A stretch of 64,000 bases of DNA, from positions 6,099,278 to 6,163,277 of the forward strand of contig JAYKKM010000149.1 in assembly GCA_035772405.1 (NCBI GenBank). The letters run 5' to 3'. A program made the translations under genes and the position numbers. Below, in pieces: positions 32,060 through 41,275 of this stretch. How positions within the stretch are numbered: the stretch's first letter is position 1; each line of letters begins with the position of its first letter. Below the pieces are notes generated by a model. That model made no database searches. It worked only from the letters and a program-made list of their open reading frames with translations, and was not told where the DNA came from. The DNA comes from Chrysogorgia sp. JL179-B06. Its lineage: Eukaryota; Cnidaria; Anthozoa; Scleralcyonacea; Chrysogorgiidae.

Positions 32060-33313
32060 ATGAACGTCACGTCGGCAGAGTTGAGCCCTGGTTTTAGACG
32101 AGCGACCATGGGCGGCATAAAAGGGGTGAGAACGCAACACGTAATCACGTTGAACCCTAATAAAGTCAGTCCTGGTGAGGAACTTTACATTGATATACCG
32201 AAGCTCAAGGTTAGTAGCTGTTTGGTGCCTGGATCGTTGGGTCTAGTGTTCGACTTTAAGAATGCAAACGCCAAAAGCTGGTTCTTGAATAATGTGAGCA
32301 AGTTGTTGGTTGAGAAACTTGTTGTGAGACTAGCTGGGGAAACTGTGTATGACAACAATGGGGAAAATTACACTGGTGTTTATCGTGACCTTTGGGAAAG
32401 TGTTACTGCGCGAGACCAAATGATTGACTATGGTATTGGTGGTGAGACTTGAGAAAGCTAGTTTCTAAGGATGACAGTGGTGCGACGAGTGGGAACGCCG
32501 CTAAAGTTAGTGACGCGTTGATGTTTGGTGTGATTGGAACGAAACAGCGGATTAAGCTCGGCAAGATCATGAATGACCATGGGTTGTTACGCTCCTTTTA
32601 GCATGAACAACAACTTGCAGTATGTGATCACACTTCCGAAGGCCACAGACATCATGGTGGCGCAATCCGGTAGCGCTGTGGGTGGATACACTCTGGAGAA
32701 CCTCGAGCTTGAGTACGAGACGATTGACAACCAGGAGCTCGCTGACGAAATAGCGTCGGGGCTACGCAAGTGGTCGTAGTTTGTCATATGAGCATGTCAC
32801 ATTGATGAAAACCACCGAATGGGATAAAAGGTACGACCATTGTGAATGAAAAACATTAATCTTCCAAGAAAAAGCATGAAGGCGATTGTGTTGCTATTCA
32901 CGAATAAGGTGCGAACAGACAGTGAGGAGTTTCTTTACCCAAATATTGATAGTGTTAGAGTCACAATTGAAGGTGTGCCAAATAGTGTGTACTCACAAGG
33001 CATCCCAAAGTCGAAGTTCTATGCAGAAGCGAAAACGATTGTTTGGGTTGGGTGAAGAACACGCTCAGTTCATGACTATACAGAAGTTCTATAAAGATGG
33101 CTTCGCGTTGGTCATCGACTTGAGGAGCGTTCAAGATAATCGCAATGTCGCCACTGGCAAGAACATTGTAAACACACAATCCGGTGTGCTTCTTGAGATC
33201 ACTAAAAAAGCGACGACCGCAAATGTCATGTGCAGGGTGTTTGTGATAAGTGATGGTTGGTCAACTTTATGAAACAATGGGTTGCAATCAATCCAGTATT
33301 AAATCAAACGTGA
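32060..33313 (+). pseudogene. mcp: Major capsid protein, double jelly-roll (frame-shifted)
   Basis: It forms the icosahedral shell. ATG at 32060 lies inside GGTATATG. Pieces: 32060-32452 (LNPNKVSPGEELYIDIPKL, WFLNNVSKLLVEKLVVRLAG), ~32450-32580, 32573-32779 (YAPFSMNNNLQYVITLPKA, LENLELEYETIDNQELA), 32846-33055 (MKAIVLLFTNKV, VRVTIEGVPNSVYSQGIPKS) and ~33040-33272 (FMTIQKFYKDGFALVIDLRS, SGVLLEITKKATT). Shifts lie at ~32452, ~32575, ~32780, ~32840, ~33040 and ~33265. About 410 aa overall, within the range of Polinton capsid proteins. Identification rests on my recall of this family and on its place between the virion genes and the ATPase. Confidence 0.85.
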
Positions 33314-33317
33314 GTTA

Positions 33318-33920
33318 ATGGAGACTTCCGTTTAATATGTTAATTGTTGGTATGACAGCTTGTGGTAAGACGCATTATTTGCTGGAAACATTGGAATCTG
33401 AGTACTTTAGTAAATTTGACTACATTGTGTTGATTTGTCCTACTTTCGAGTGGAACAAAGCGTATCAAGATTGGAAATATGTGCGCGACCCTGACGTGTT
33501 AGCGATAGACTGTGCGCAGGATAGTGTCGACGCTGTTCTCAAGTGTGTAACAAATGTTTTTTAAAGGCACTAACACTCTGATTGTGTTGGACGACTGTGC
33601 GAGTTCTCAAGATGTTAAGAATAGGACTAGTCAATTGGTCAACTTAGCTTTTAGCGCGCGACATTTTATGCTGAGCGTTATTGTCATCACACAACAACTG
33701 ACGTCGATCGCAAAACCGTACAGAGAGAACATCAGTAAGCTCGTTTGCTTCTACTGCCCGAGTAGGAGTGATATGAAGGTCGTTATCGACGATTACCTTG
33801 GAAACATTAGCAGAAGAAAAATCGTCGGCGATTGTGATCGCATTAAAAAATAATAAGTATGCTAGACTAGAAATCTCACTGCGCTATCCATACAGTCATG
33901 AAGTTGTTATTCCGCAATAA
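33318..33920 (+). pseudogene. Genome-packaging ATPase, HerA/FtsK (A32-like) type (frame-shifted)
   Basis: It pumps DNA into the capsid. Walker A is GMTACGKTH (in 33337-33564), Walker B is TLIVLDDCA (in 33554-33853), and the arginine/sensor-like region VIVITQQLTS follows. Shifts lie at ~33330 just before MLIVGMT, at ~33556 in a T run, and at ~33848 in an A run, after which LRYPYSHEVVIPQ ends at 33920. About 200 aa, short for the family but with both nucleotide-binding motifs. It directly follows the capsid gene, as in many Polintons. Confidence 0.9.
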
Positions 33921-33923
33921 AAT

Positions 33924-34436
33924 ATGGGTATAAGTAATAACGCGATGGTGAAACGCAAAAGTGAGGAAAATCCTACGATTGAGGAATTAGTTGAGGAGAC
34001 TGACGACACCCCAACTGTGGAAGACAACATTGACGTTAGGAGATCCGAACTTATTAGACTGTCCGGTGACGGTGTGGTAAGTCAGTCCGAAGCGTACATT
34101 AAAAAAGCGTCCGCAAAAGTTATTGATAAGATATGGCGCCAATACGAGTTGAAGAGAATGGAGATCGCAAACGCTTTTCTCACCGACTTGTTAATCAGCA
34201 AATTCGCTAACTTACTGGATGGGTTGAACGCTATAGAAAACCCTGACGAACTAAATGACGAGCTGCAAAAAGACCCGCTATTAAAGAAAGACGTTGAGAG
34301 CATTGTCGCGATTGTGACGCCGTACGTGCCTTTCTTAGGCTTGTTGTCGGGAGGAATCACAACGTCAAAATATGTGTACGATCATCATTTTAGAAGTGCG
34401 ACGAACGTTGAAAGTAGTAGTGAACAAACGGACTAA
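33924..34436 (+). CDS. ~165-aa accessory protein ending in the terminal repeat
   Basis: An intact frame with an acidic start (KRKSEENPTIEELVEETDDT), a helical middle (WRQYELKRMEIANAFLTDLL, SKFANLLDGL) and one hydrophobic segment (YVPFLGLLSGGITTSKYVY). I recall similar last genes in cnidarian Polintons, with no known function. The more likely start is ATG at 33945 (MVKRKSEEN), because GTATAA lies just before it and inside the longer reading. The last codons (SEQTD, stop) lie in the terminal inverted repeat and are the same as those of the polymerase gene at the other end. Confidence 0.6.
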   Translation: MGISNNAMVKRKSEENPTIEELVEETDDTPTVEDNIDVRRSELIRLSGDGVVSQSEAYIKKASAKVIDKIWRQYELKRMEIANAFLTDLLISKFANLLDGLNAIENPDELNDELQKDPLLKKDVESIVAIVTPYVPFLGLLSGGITTSKYVYDHHFRSATNVESSSEQTD

Positions 34437-35213
34437 TCAATTATTAACAGGTGGCAATAACCTAATTTGCATAACAGGTGGCAATTTTATCACGCGTGAG
34501 ACACTTTTACAACACATAAATTTGTAAAAACGTTTTAAACGACTATTTTTTTTAAATATGATTTGACAAATTTGTGAAAATGTTGAAAACGGACACTTTC
34601 TATTTTTTAAATGTGATTTGACAAATTTGTGAAAATGTGATTTAACAAATTTGTGAAAATGTTGAAAACGACACTTTCTATTTTTTAAAATGTGATTTGA
34701 CAAATTTGTGAAAATGTTGATACGGCACTTTCTATTTTTTAAATGTGATTCGACAAATTTGTGAAAATGTTGAAACGACACTCTCTATTTTTTAATATGT
34801 GAGAGTGGGCTCGTACCACATTTTATTTTTTTAACACGCGAAAATGTTGAAATGACACTTTCTATTTTTTCCTAAACGTAATTTGTGAGAATTTTGAAAC
34901 GACACTTTCTATTTTTTTAAATGTGGCCGAAATGGTGTCAAATTTAGTATAAACTTGGTATTGTTTCGCTAGTCTCGCGTGTGTTTGACATCAATTTAGT
35001 AGAAAACGTGCGAAGGGTGTCTAGATTGACTAACGATCGCTGTAGTAGTATAGCAAGTAGGGCTGCGAGCTTATTCGACTTCAAACGTGAAATATAAACA
35101 CCAAAACATCGTTCAAATTTGTCGAATCGCGATTTGGCAAATTTGGTGATGTTTTGGTGTTTATACTCACGTTTGAAGTCGATTGGGCTCGCAGCCCTAC
35201 TTGCTATACTACT
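34418..35213. repeat. Polinton right terminal inverted repeat
   Basis: It mirrors the left repeat, with the tip palindrome at 35044-35213 and the same internal ~55-bp repeats. Its inner edge contains the last five codons and stop of the 33924-34436 gene. Confidence 0.95.
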
Positions 35214-35219
35214 CTGGCC
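35214..35219. repeat. Right target-site duplication CTGGCC
   Basis: Identical to the six bases before the left end (16371-16376). The retrozyme-like host unit continues at once. Confidence 0.95.
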
Positions 35220-35560
35220 CCATGCACACTTCACTCTATCTGGATGTTCTGATCGCCGGTGCTGTCCCACAAGCGGTTGTCAATGATGATCTCAAGTGTA
35301 TAAGTATCCAGCCAGACTCCCAGATTGTTCCAAGCTACACTGATGAGCTGTAGTACAGCGAAACTCGTGTCTGTGAACGCCCACTACCCTTGTGGTAGTT
35401 TTGAGCACTCTGGCCCTTCATACTCTCTGGATATGCAGATGACTTCTATTGTTCGATAAGCAGTTGTCACCGGCAATCGCTTGGGTATAAATAGTTCTCA
35501 TGCCATATCTAGATTGTACCGAGCTACACTCAATAGTATACTTATAGATAAGTAGCAAGT
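35220..35560 (+). repeat. Retrozyme-like tandem repeat, about 197-bp unit
   Basis: The unit interrupted by the Polinton resumes here and runs to a second copy of TTTTGAGCACTCTGGCCC at ~35399-35416. The two units share their order of short blocks (GGATRTKC..., CAAGCGGTTGTC/AAGCAGTTGTC, AGATTGTWCC.AGCTACACT). The first unit has a hammerhead ribozyme at 35336-35375; the second is cut off at the same place (35537, CTACACTCAATAG). Tandem ~200-bp units with a type I hammerhead are the layout of metazoan retrozymes. Confidence 0.65.
35336..35375 (+). ncRNA. Hammerhead ribozyme, type I
   Basis: Stem I is TACA/TGTG (one G-U). The core CTGATGA is followed by stem II GCTG/CAGC with loop TAGTA, then GAAAC. 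Stem III is two base pairs with a 4-nt loop. The cleavage triplet is GTC (35369-35371). All core bases known to be needed are present. Self-cleavage would cut tandem transcripts into unit-length RNAs. Confidence 0.8.
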
Positions 35561-35632
35561 TCGAAAACATATAAGTAGAGTGCTCAATACCGAGGTACAG
35601 CGGAATATTAAGACAAAAGGACAAACTTCTTT

Positions 35633-35690
35633 AATCACGACAAATTTGTTTCGTATGGTAAGCGGAACTTACTACACTCATCGGGTGATT
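35633..35690 (-). ncRNA. Hammerhead ribozyme copy with a core change
   Basis: On the minus strand: stem I AATCAC/GTGATT, core CCGATGA (expected CTGATGA, so U4 is C), a 10-bp stem II with GTGTAGTAAG, GAAAC, a self-complementary stem III ACAAATTTGT, and the GTC cleavage site. The core change should weaken or abolish cutting. The ~230 bp around it (35633-35863) match 43099-43324 in inverted order. Confidence 0.75.
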
Positions 35691-35872
35691 ATCGCGTCTG
35701 ATGTTGATGCCTTGGTAACTTGAAATTGTATAGGTCTTAGTTTGAACCATTATACGGGTGACATCATAACAATAATATGTGGTTTAGGTTTACAGGGTTA
35801 TGAATAATTACTAGCTGATTAGATATGTTGAAATATGGCTGGTTATTGGCTGCATAACAAGTTGTTTTTTTT

Positions 35873-36050
35873 GTGAGGTTATGCAATAACCAAGGTTAAC
35901 AGCTAGGTAACCGCGCGCCGCATACGATCGAGGCAAGCACGTGGTGAGAGGAGTAGGCCTGGAGACTGGCACGAACTGTTGCGCACTCCATTAGCGCACT
36001 TGCTTGAATAGCGGTGTCACGCATTATCAAGAGCTCCACGAAATCGCAAA
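35873..36050. repeat. 178-bp dispersed repeat, copy 1
   Basis: It begins GTGAGGTTATGCAATAACC and is nearly identical to 40544-40720, with a handful of differences. Function unknown. Confidence 0.9.
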
Positions 36051-36056
36051 TTCCGT

Positions 36057-36452
36057 ATGAATTCCCATGGTTCAGACGTTCGGAAAAGTCAGTGCACCAC
36101 TGCGCCACCATCCTCAGTCTCATCCAAGTTGCCCAATTGGAACAGCAAGGAGAACCGAGTCACAACCAAGCAAGGACAACTCACAAAGGAGGTCCAACCA
36201 CGACAAGACATACAACAGGAACTCCCGGCGCACATTCAGGTAGGCTGTTTGCCCCGAGGTTTCACGCAACTACGGGCGATGGCCCAGCATCGGCCCAGGG
36301 TCGCCAATGCTGCATCGGACGGTGAAAACGCTTGGACAGATGCAGTGGTTTCACTCGAATCAGAGACCATCACGAGTCGAGGTACATTCCACGTCAGGTT
36401 CAACCTTCAAACGAAAAAGGTCACCGGAACGCCTCTCCCATTTGCGCAGTAA
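36057..36452 (+). other. 131-aa open frame of doubtful coding status
   Basis: An ATG-started frame, Gln/Thr/Ser-rich, with a C-terminal AWTDAVVSLESETITSRGTF stretch. It overlaps another open frame, starts just inside a repeat border, and shows no domain I know. About 280 bp downstream, the motif GGGTCCCTCGCTCGAAACGT recalls retroelement 3' ends, so it may be a retroelement piece. Confidence 0.25.
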
Positions 36453-37080
36453 CCTAGATCAACGCAGTAAACGGTCAACGGAACAATCACACCGAAAACT
36501 TTAACACTAACATTACTTGTAGTTCTCAATTGGCACTCTCCGCGCACTCTTTGGCGCACACACTAGTAAATCAACAATCGAGAAACGCAATTGCTCGCAC
36601 AGCCGGACCGCGCCAAAGCTAATTATGTTTCTCGTGCCTGATTGGCTTATTTTTATCTTACGCGATTATCGATACGCGATTTATCCATTCTATAAAGGTC
36701 TCACTCGATTTTTATTTCACTTTATGTTTTACTCTCGGACAAGGGTCCCTCGCTCGAAACGTTGGACAACTTACACGCTATTTCGGCAGCATTCCAACCT
36801 TTTTTAGATAATATTTGATTTGTAAGTATGTGATGACCGGAATATGCGAAGGTGTTATAGTCGGCTTTCACACGGTAAGCTGCCCGAGGTGATAGACGAG
36901 TACTCGCGCACGAAATAGAAACAGAGTCAGAGTTCTTGGCAATCAAAACATCACGGTTCCTAACATGCAAATTATTCACTTTGGCCTCATTCACAGGAAG
37001 CAGATGCAAACCGAATCGGCAGCGGCTCATCTAGGGTCTATCTTTCCCTTTCGATCATAGCTTAATAACGACGGTATCTC
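36453..37080. other. No gene seen; retroelement-like tail motif
   Basis: The only notable feature is GGGTCCCTCGCTCGAAACGT near 36746, similar to the GAAACGT motif of the Penelope-like ends at 47.1 and 48.7 kb but without a proper hammerhead core. Confidence 0.35.
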
Positions 37081-37520
37081 GCAGTGTATACTAGCTTCAG
37101 TCGCTATATATAGCTGTCGCTCCTGCACTTAAATCGACACTCATTTGCTATCGCTTGGCCAATGTCGCCGAATTCTATATTCTTTGGCTATCGCAACTAG
37201 TGTTGCCTGCAGTTGCTAGCTGTTGCTCACAGTCGACATTCATTTGCTATCGCAGTGTGTATGGTTCAGTCGCTAAATCACGCTACCTATCGCCGTGTGT
37301 GGCTTTCAGTCGCTAATTCTCGATTTATTTGCTAACACATTGCCACGAAATGTCGCCAAATTCCACTTGCTGTCGCAGTTTATCGACCTCAGTAGCGAAA
37401 TCGCGATGTCCATTTGCCAGCGCATCGTGTTGCTCTCAGTCGTTTGACCTCGATGTTCTTTTGCTATCGCATTGCCAATGTTGGTAGATCTCACTTGCGC
37501 TCGCACGCATGTGTGGTCGC
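37080..37520. repeat. Degenerate tandem repeats around TTGCTATCGC
   Basis: Diverged ~50-110-bp units contain CATTTGCTATCGC, TCAGTCGCTAA and CCAATGTCGCC in repeated order. Non-coding. Confidence 0.6.
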
Positions 37521-37615
37521 GGTAACAAGCCAGACCCCTTATTTTTAAAGGGAAATGGTTTCCCTCTGACACGGGACGAATTCATTGCATGGCTAAGAAC
37601 AACATTCCACGATTA

Positions 37616-38107
37616 AAGGGACACTCCGGCCAAAATACAAATGTAGTTCATATGAAAGATCTTACTGACTTTAGTTGATTTCCAAAGTTTCAGCATTCCT
37701 ATCAATTTAGTTAAGAAGATATGGCTAGTTGAAGTTGGAGAGTTTGTCCAATTTCGACGCCATTTTGTTTCTCAAATATGACGTCACTGAGTGATGCTAT
37801 CTTGTATTATGCCTAATAAGCTCAATGAGGAACTAAATAGTTTATTTCGACTAATTTTCGTCCAAACAGTATTCACAACAGCTATCACTATGTGATTGCC
37901 ATCAAAACAACTCCACTGCCGATAAAGAATCACTCAATGACGTCATATTCGCAAAACCAATATGGCGTCAAACTCCTCAAATTTTCAACTTCAACTAGCC
38001 ATATCTTCTTAACTAAATTGATAGGAATGCTGAAACTTTGGAAATCAACTAAAGTCAGTAAGATCTTTCATATGAACTGCATTTGTATTTTGGCCGGAGT
38101 GTCCCTT
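37616..38107. mobile_element. TA-flanked MITE with ~130-bp inverted ends (mariner-type)
   Basis: The ends AAGGGACACTCCGGCCA and their complement extend as near-perfect inverted repeats of about 130 bp. TA flanks both sides (37614-37615, 38108-38109). No transposase. Confidence 0.8.
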
Positions 38108-38944
38108 TAAATTAAAAGGCAAAATAATTACTCAGGGCCTAGTTTCCGTATAGGCGCCGCGACGACGGCGGCCGCAGCTGGTATCCCGGACCACTTAATT
38201 AAGACACTGTATACATTCGACCACTTCCGATCATATTGGAAGTCGTGGCAAACAATTTGACACCTACCACAAGGAGTATTCAGTAATTCCGACAATAAAC
38301 ACAAACAAAAGGTCCGCTATATGCGTACATGTATCTGCGCCAATCCCAGCGCTGTGGGAATCTTGTCAAAAAATGAATTGAAATCAAGCTTGGTTTTCGA
38401 TCATCGATGCCTATGGACAATAGGCCTTTATGAATTGTGGCGACGAAAATATATATTATTATTATTACTATATACCAAGTGTCAACCAAGTGTCAACCAA
38501 GTGTCAAATTTCATGTTTTCTTGCGTCTCACAGACGATTTTACTCTGTCTGACGCCAGACGGTTAATTTACTTCGATTACTCCGATGTTTTTGTCTTCCT
38601 AAGAGGTGGAATGTGGGTCCTTTAAAGACGGTTGCCGCGCCCAACGAGGTGAAACCTTCTGTCAATATAACGCACAAAAATGGTGGGAGTTTACTATAAG
38701 TCATGTTTAAAATAGTTACCATTTAACTTTTATATCAGCATTGCAATTGACTTTCTTCGAAAATGGCGAGGAAATAGAAACACTCACACTACTGCAACAC
38801 ATTACAGGTCAGCGGTTACACCAACAAGTTAACAGAACCACAACACGATAGCAATATATATGTGCGTTGCGCAGGAGATTTTAAGGTTGTAAAGTATATC
38901 GCGGCTCTGCATGAGCGTTGCTACCATGTCGTGCTAGGGCGCCG
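38108..38944. other. No gene seen
   Basis: Only short unrecognised frames and a small CAAGTGTCAACCAAGTGTCAA repeat near 38480. Nothing identified. Confidence 0.4.
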
Positions 38945-40318
38945 CCAATTTATCTGGGTGTGCTATACGCCACACGATGCTCCAATTTATATATCTTGGT
39001 GTGCTATACGCTACCCAACGATGCTCCAATTTATTTGGGTATGCTGCCCACCGATGTTCCAATTCATCTGGTATGCTTCCCAACCATGCTCCTATTTATC
39101 CCAACGATGCTCCAATTTATCTGGGCATTCTATACCCAACGATGCGCCTATATATGTTATCTGAGTATGCTACCCAACGATGCGCGCCAATTTACCTGGG
39201 CACGCTACCCACTGATACGCCAATTTATCTGGGTATGCTACCCACTGATACGCCAATTTATCTGGCTATGCTTCCCACTGATGCGCCAATTTATCTGGGT
39301 ATGCTACCCACTGATAACGCCAATTTATCTGGCTATGCTTACCCACTGATACGCCAATTTATCTGGGTATGCTACCCACTGATGCGCCAATTTATCTGGG
39401 TATGCTACTCACTGATACGCCAATTCATCTGGTGATGCTACCCAACGATGCTCCAATTTATCTGGGTATGCTACCCACTGATGTTCCAATTTATCTGGGT
39501 ATGCTACACAACGATGCTCCAATTTATCTGGGTATGCTACCCAACGATGCTCCAAATTATCTGGGTATGCTACCCACAGTTGCGCCAATTTATCTGGGTA
39601 TGCTACCCAACGATGCTCCGATTTATCTGGGTATGCTACCCACAGTTGTGCCAATTTATCTGGGTATGCTACCCAACGATGCTCCAAATTATCTGGGTAT
39701 GCTACCCACAGTTGCGCCAATTTATCTGGGTATGCTACCCACTGATACGCCAATTGATCTGGGTATGCTACCCACAGTTGCGCCAATTTATCTGGGTATG
39801 CTACCCAACGATGCTCCGATTTATCTGGGTATGCTACCCACAGTTGCGCCAATTTATCTGGGTATGCTACTCAACGATGCTCCAATTTATCTGGGTATGC
39901 TACCCAACGATGCTCCAATTTATCTGGGTATGCTACCCAACGATGCTCCAAATTATCTGGGTATGCTACCCACAGTTGCGCCAATTTATCTGGGTATGCT
40001 ACCCAACGATGCTCCGATTTATCTGGGTAAATGCTACCCAACGATGCTCCAATCTATCTGGGTATGCTACCCACTGATACGCCAATTTTATCTGGGTATG
40101 CTACCCACTGATACGCCATTTTATCTGGGTTTGCTACCCAACAATGCTCCAATTTATCTGGGTACGCTACCCAACGATGCTCCAATTTATCTAGGTATGC
40201 TACCCAACGATGCTCCGATTTATCTGGGTATGCTACCCAACGATGCTCCAATTTATCTGGGTATGCTACCCACTGATGCTCCAATTTACTTGGGTAGGCT
40301 ACCCAACGAGATACCACT
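38945..40318. repeat. 33-bp minisatellite, about 40 copies
   Basis: The unit GATGCTCCAATTTATCTGGG plus TATGCTACCCAAC repeats for ~1.3 kb, degenerate at the left end. Variants alternate (CAACGATGCTCC, CACTGATACGCC, CACAGTTGCGCC) in a partly higher-order pattern. Because 33 is a multiple of three and the unit lacks stops in several frames, long frames are open on both strands; this is not evidence for a protein. Confidence 0.95.
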
Positions 40319-40394
40319 TCATCTGGAACATCCACAGTAACCTCGTTGTAAACAGTAAAGAGCTCTTATCGGTACTTGGAAGGGTGATACTCCG

Positions 40395-40543
40395 CATCAC
40401 TTTGGGTGGTCAGTTCAAGATACCACCTGGTTGGATCTTAACCTGAATCCAAGTACCACTACTCGCTCCAGTGCAAGGCCCCCTCGGCCAACAGCTTACA
40501 CCTAACCAACCAAACGGGTAAGTAAGGTGAACGAAAATGTTAA
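40395..40543. repeat. Dispersed repeat, copy 1 (GGTGGTCAGTTCAAGATACC)
   Basis: It is nearly identical to 40805-40950, and a diverged copy lies at ~5950-6100. Each ends CCAACCAAACGGGTAAGTAA. Confidence 0.8.
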
Positions 40544-40720
40544 GTGAGGTTATGCAATAACCAAGGTTAACAGCTAGGTAACCGGGCGCCGCATGCGATC
40601 GAGGCAAGCACGTGGTGAGAGGAGCAGGCCTGGAGACTGGCACGAACTGTTGCGCACCCATTAGCGCACTTGCTTGAATAGCGGTGTCACGCATTATCAA
40701 GAGCTCCACGAAATCGCAAA
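40544..40720. repeat. 178-bp dispersed repeat, copy 2
   Basis: Near-identical to 35873-36050, inserted between two copies of the GGTGGTCAGTTCAAGATACC repeat. Confidence 0.9.
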
Positions 40721-40950
40721 CCCACCATCCCTCCCTGTAATCAAATCTACAAAGAACAGTAAGTCAAATTTCCACCAATTTATTGGTGTGAAGGTGTAAC
40801 CTGTCCCAAGGGGGTGGTCAGTTCAAGATACCACCTGGTTAGATCTTAACCTGGATCCAAGTACCACTACTCGCTCCAGTCCAAGGCGCCCTCGGCCAAC
40901 AGCTTACACGTAACCAACCAAACGGGTAAGTAAGGTGAACGAAAATGTTA
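40721..40950. repeat. Dispersed repeat, copy 2
   Basis: A longer copy including CCACCAATTTATTGGTGTGA upstream. It matches 40395-40543 and, more weakly, ~5875-6110. Confidence 0.8.
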
Positions 40951-40984
40951 ACTATGTCTACAGTACATGTTGATATTCCTAGTG

Positions 40985-41275
40985 TTTACCCAGCGGGCAA
41001 AAAGACGTCGATTCAACGTTTGAAACCACGTCGCTCTTCGACGTCGATTTGACGTTGAAAAAAGGTTGAAAACGCAAATTGGATCGACGTTGTTTTCACG
41101 ACGTCGAAACAACGTTCGAATCGACGTCGATTCAACGTCAATTCGACGTCGATTCAACGTCAATTTCAGATGTTGAAACGACGTCGCTCTTCGACGTCGA
41201 TTTGACGTTGAAACAACGTCTCTGAACGACGTGAAATCGACGTCGATTCAACGTCAATTTCAGTTATTGGAGGCA
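40985..41275. repeat. ACGTCG-rich array, left
   Basis: Low-complexity sequence built from GACGTCGATTCAACGTC and variants, very rich in CpG and self-complementary words. It is preceded by CCCAGCGGGCAAAAAGACGT, which recalls the ends of some DNA transposons. Together with 42250-42645 it may bound one element. Confidence 0.7.

Larger units (their letters stand above)
16377..35213. mobile_element. Polinton/Maverick virus-like transposon, complete
   Basis: The element is 18,837 bp. It begins AGTAGTATAG and ends CTATACTACT. The 6-bp sequence CTGGCC flanks both sides (16371-16376, 35214-35219), the duplication size made by Polinton integrases. Inverted ends of ~795 bp enclose about 20 genes: protein-primed DNA polymerase B, retroviral-type integrase with chromodomain, double-jelly-roll major capsid protein, packaging ATPase and accessory genes, including a thymidine kinase. 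Several large genes carry frame shifts, so this copy is probably inactive unless the shifts are assembly errors. No maturation protease was recognised. Confidence 0.95.

Noticed and set aside
36735..36775. Hammerhead-like motif around GCTCGAAACGTTGG
   Set aside because: The CTGANGA core is absent (CTCGGACA) and stem I does not pair well; at best a decayed retroelement end.
38945..40318. Long open frames (up to 323 codons) with PIYLGMLPNDA repeats
   Set aside because: They are open in several frames and on both strands because the 33-bp unit lacks stops. No start context or domain.
38945..40318. CRISPR-like array
   Set aside because: There is no repeat/spacer alternation; units are contiguous tandem copies with shared variants, and the DNA is animal.
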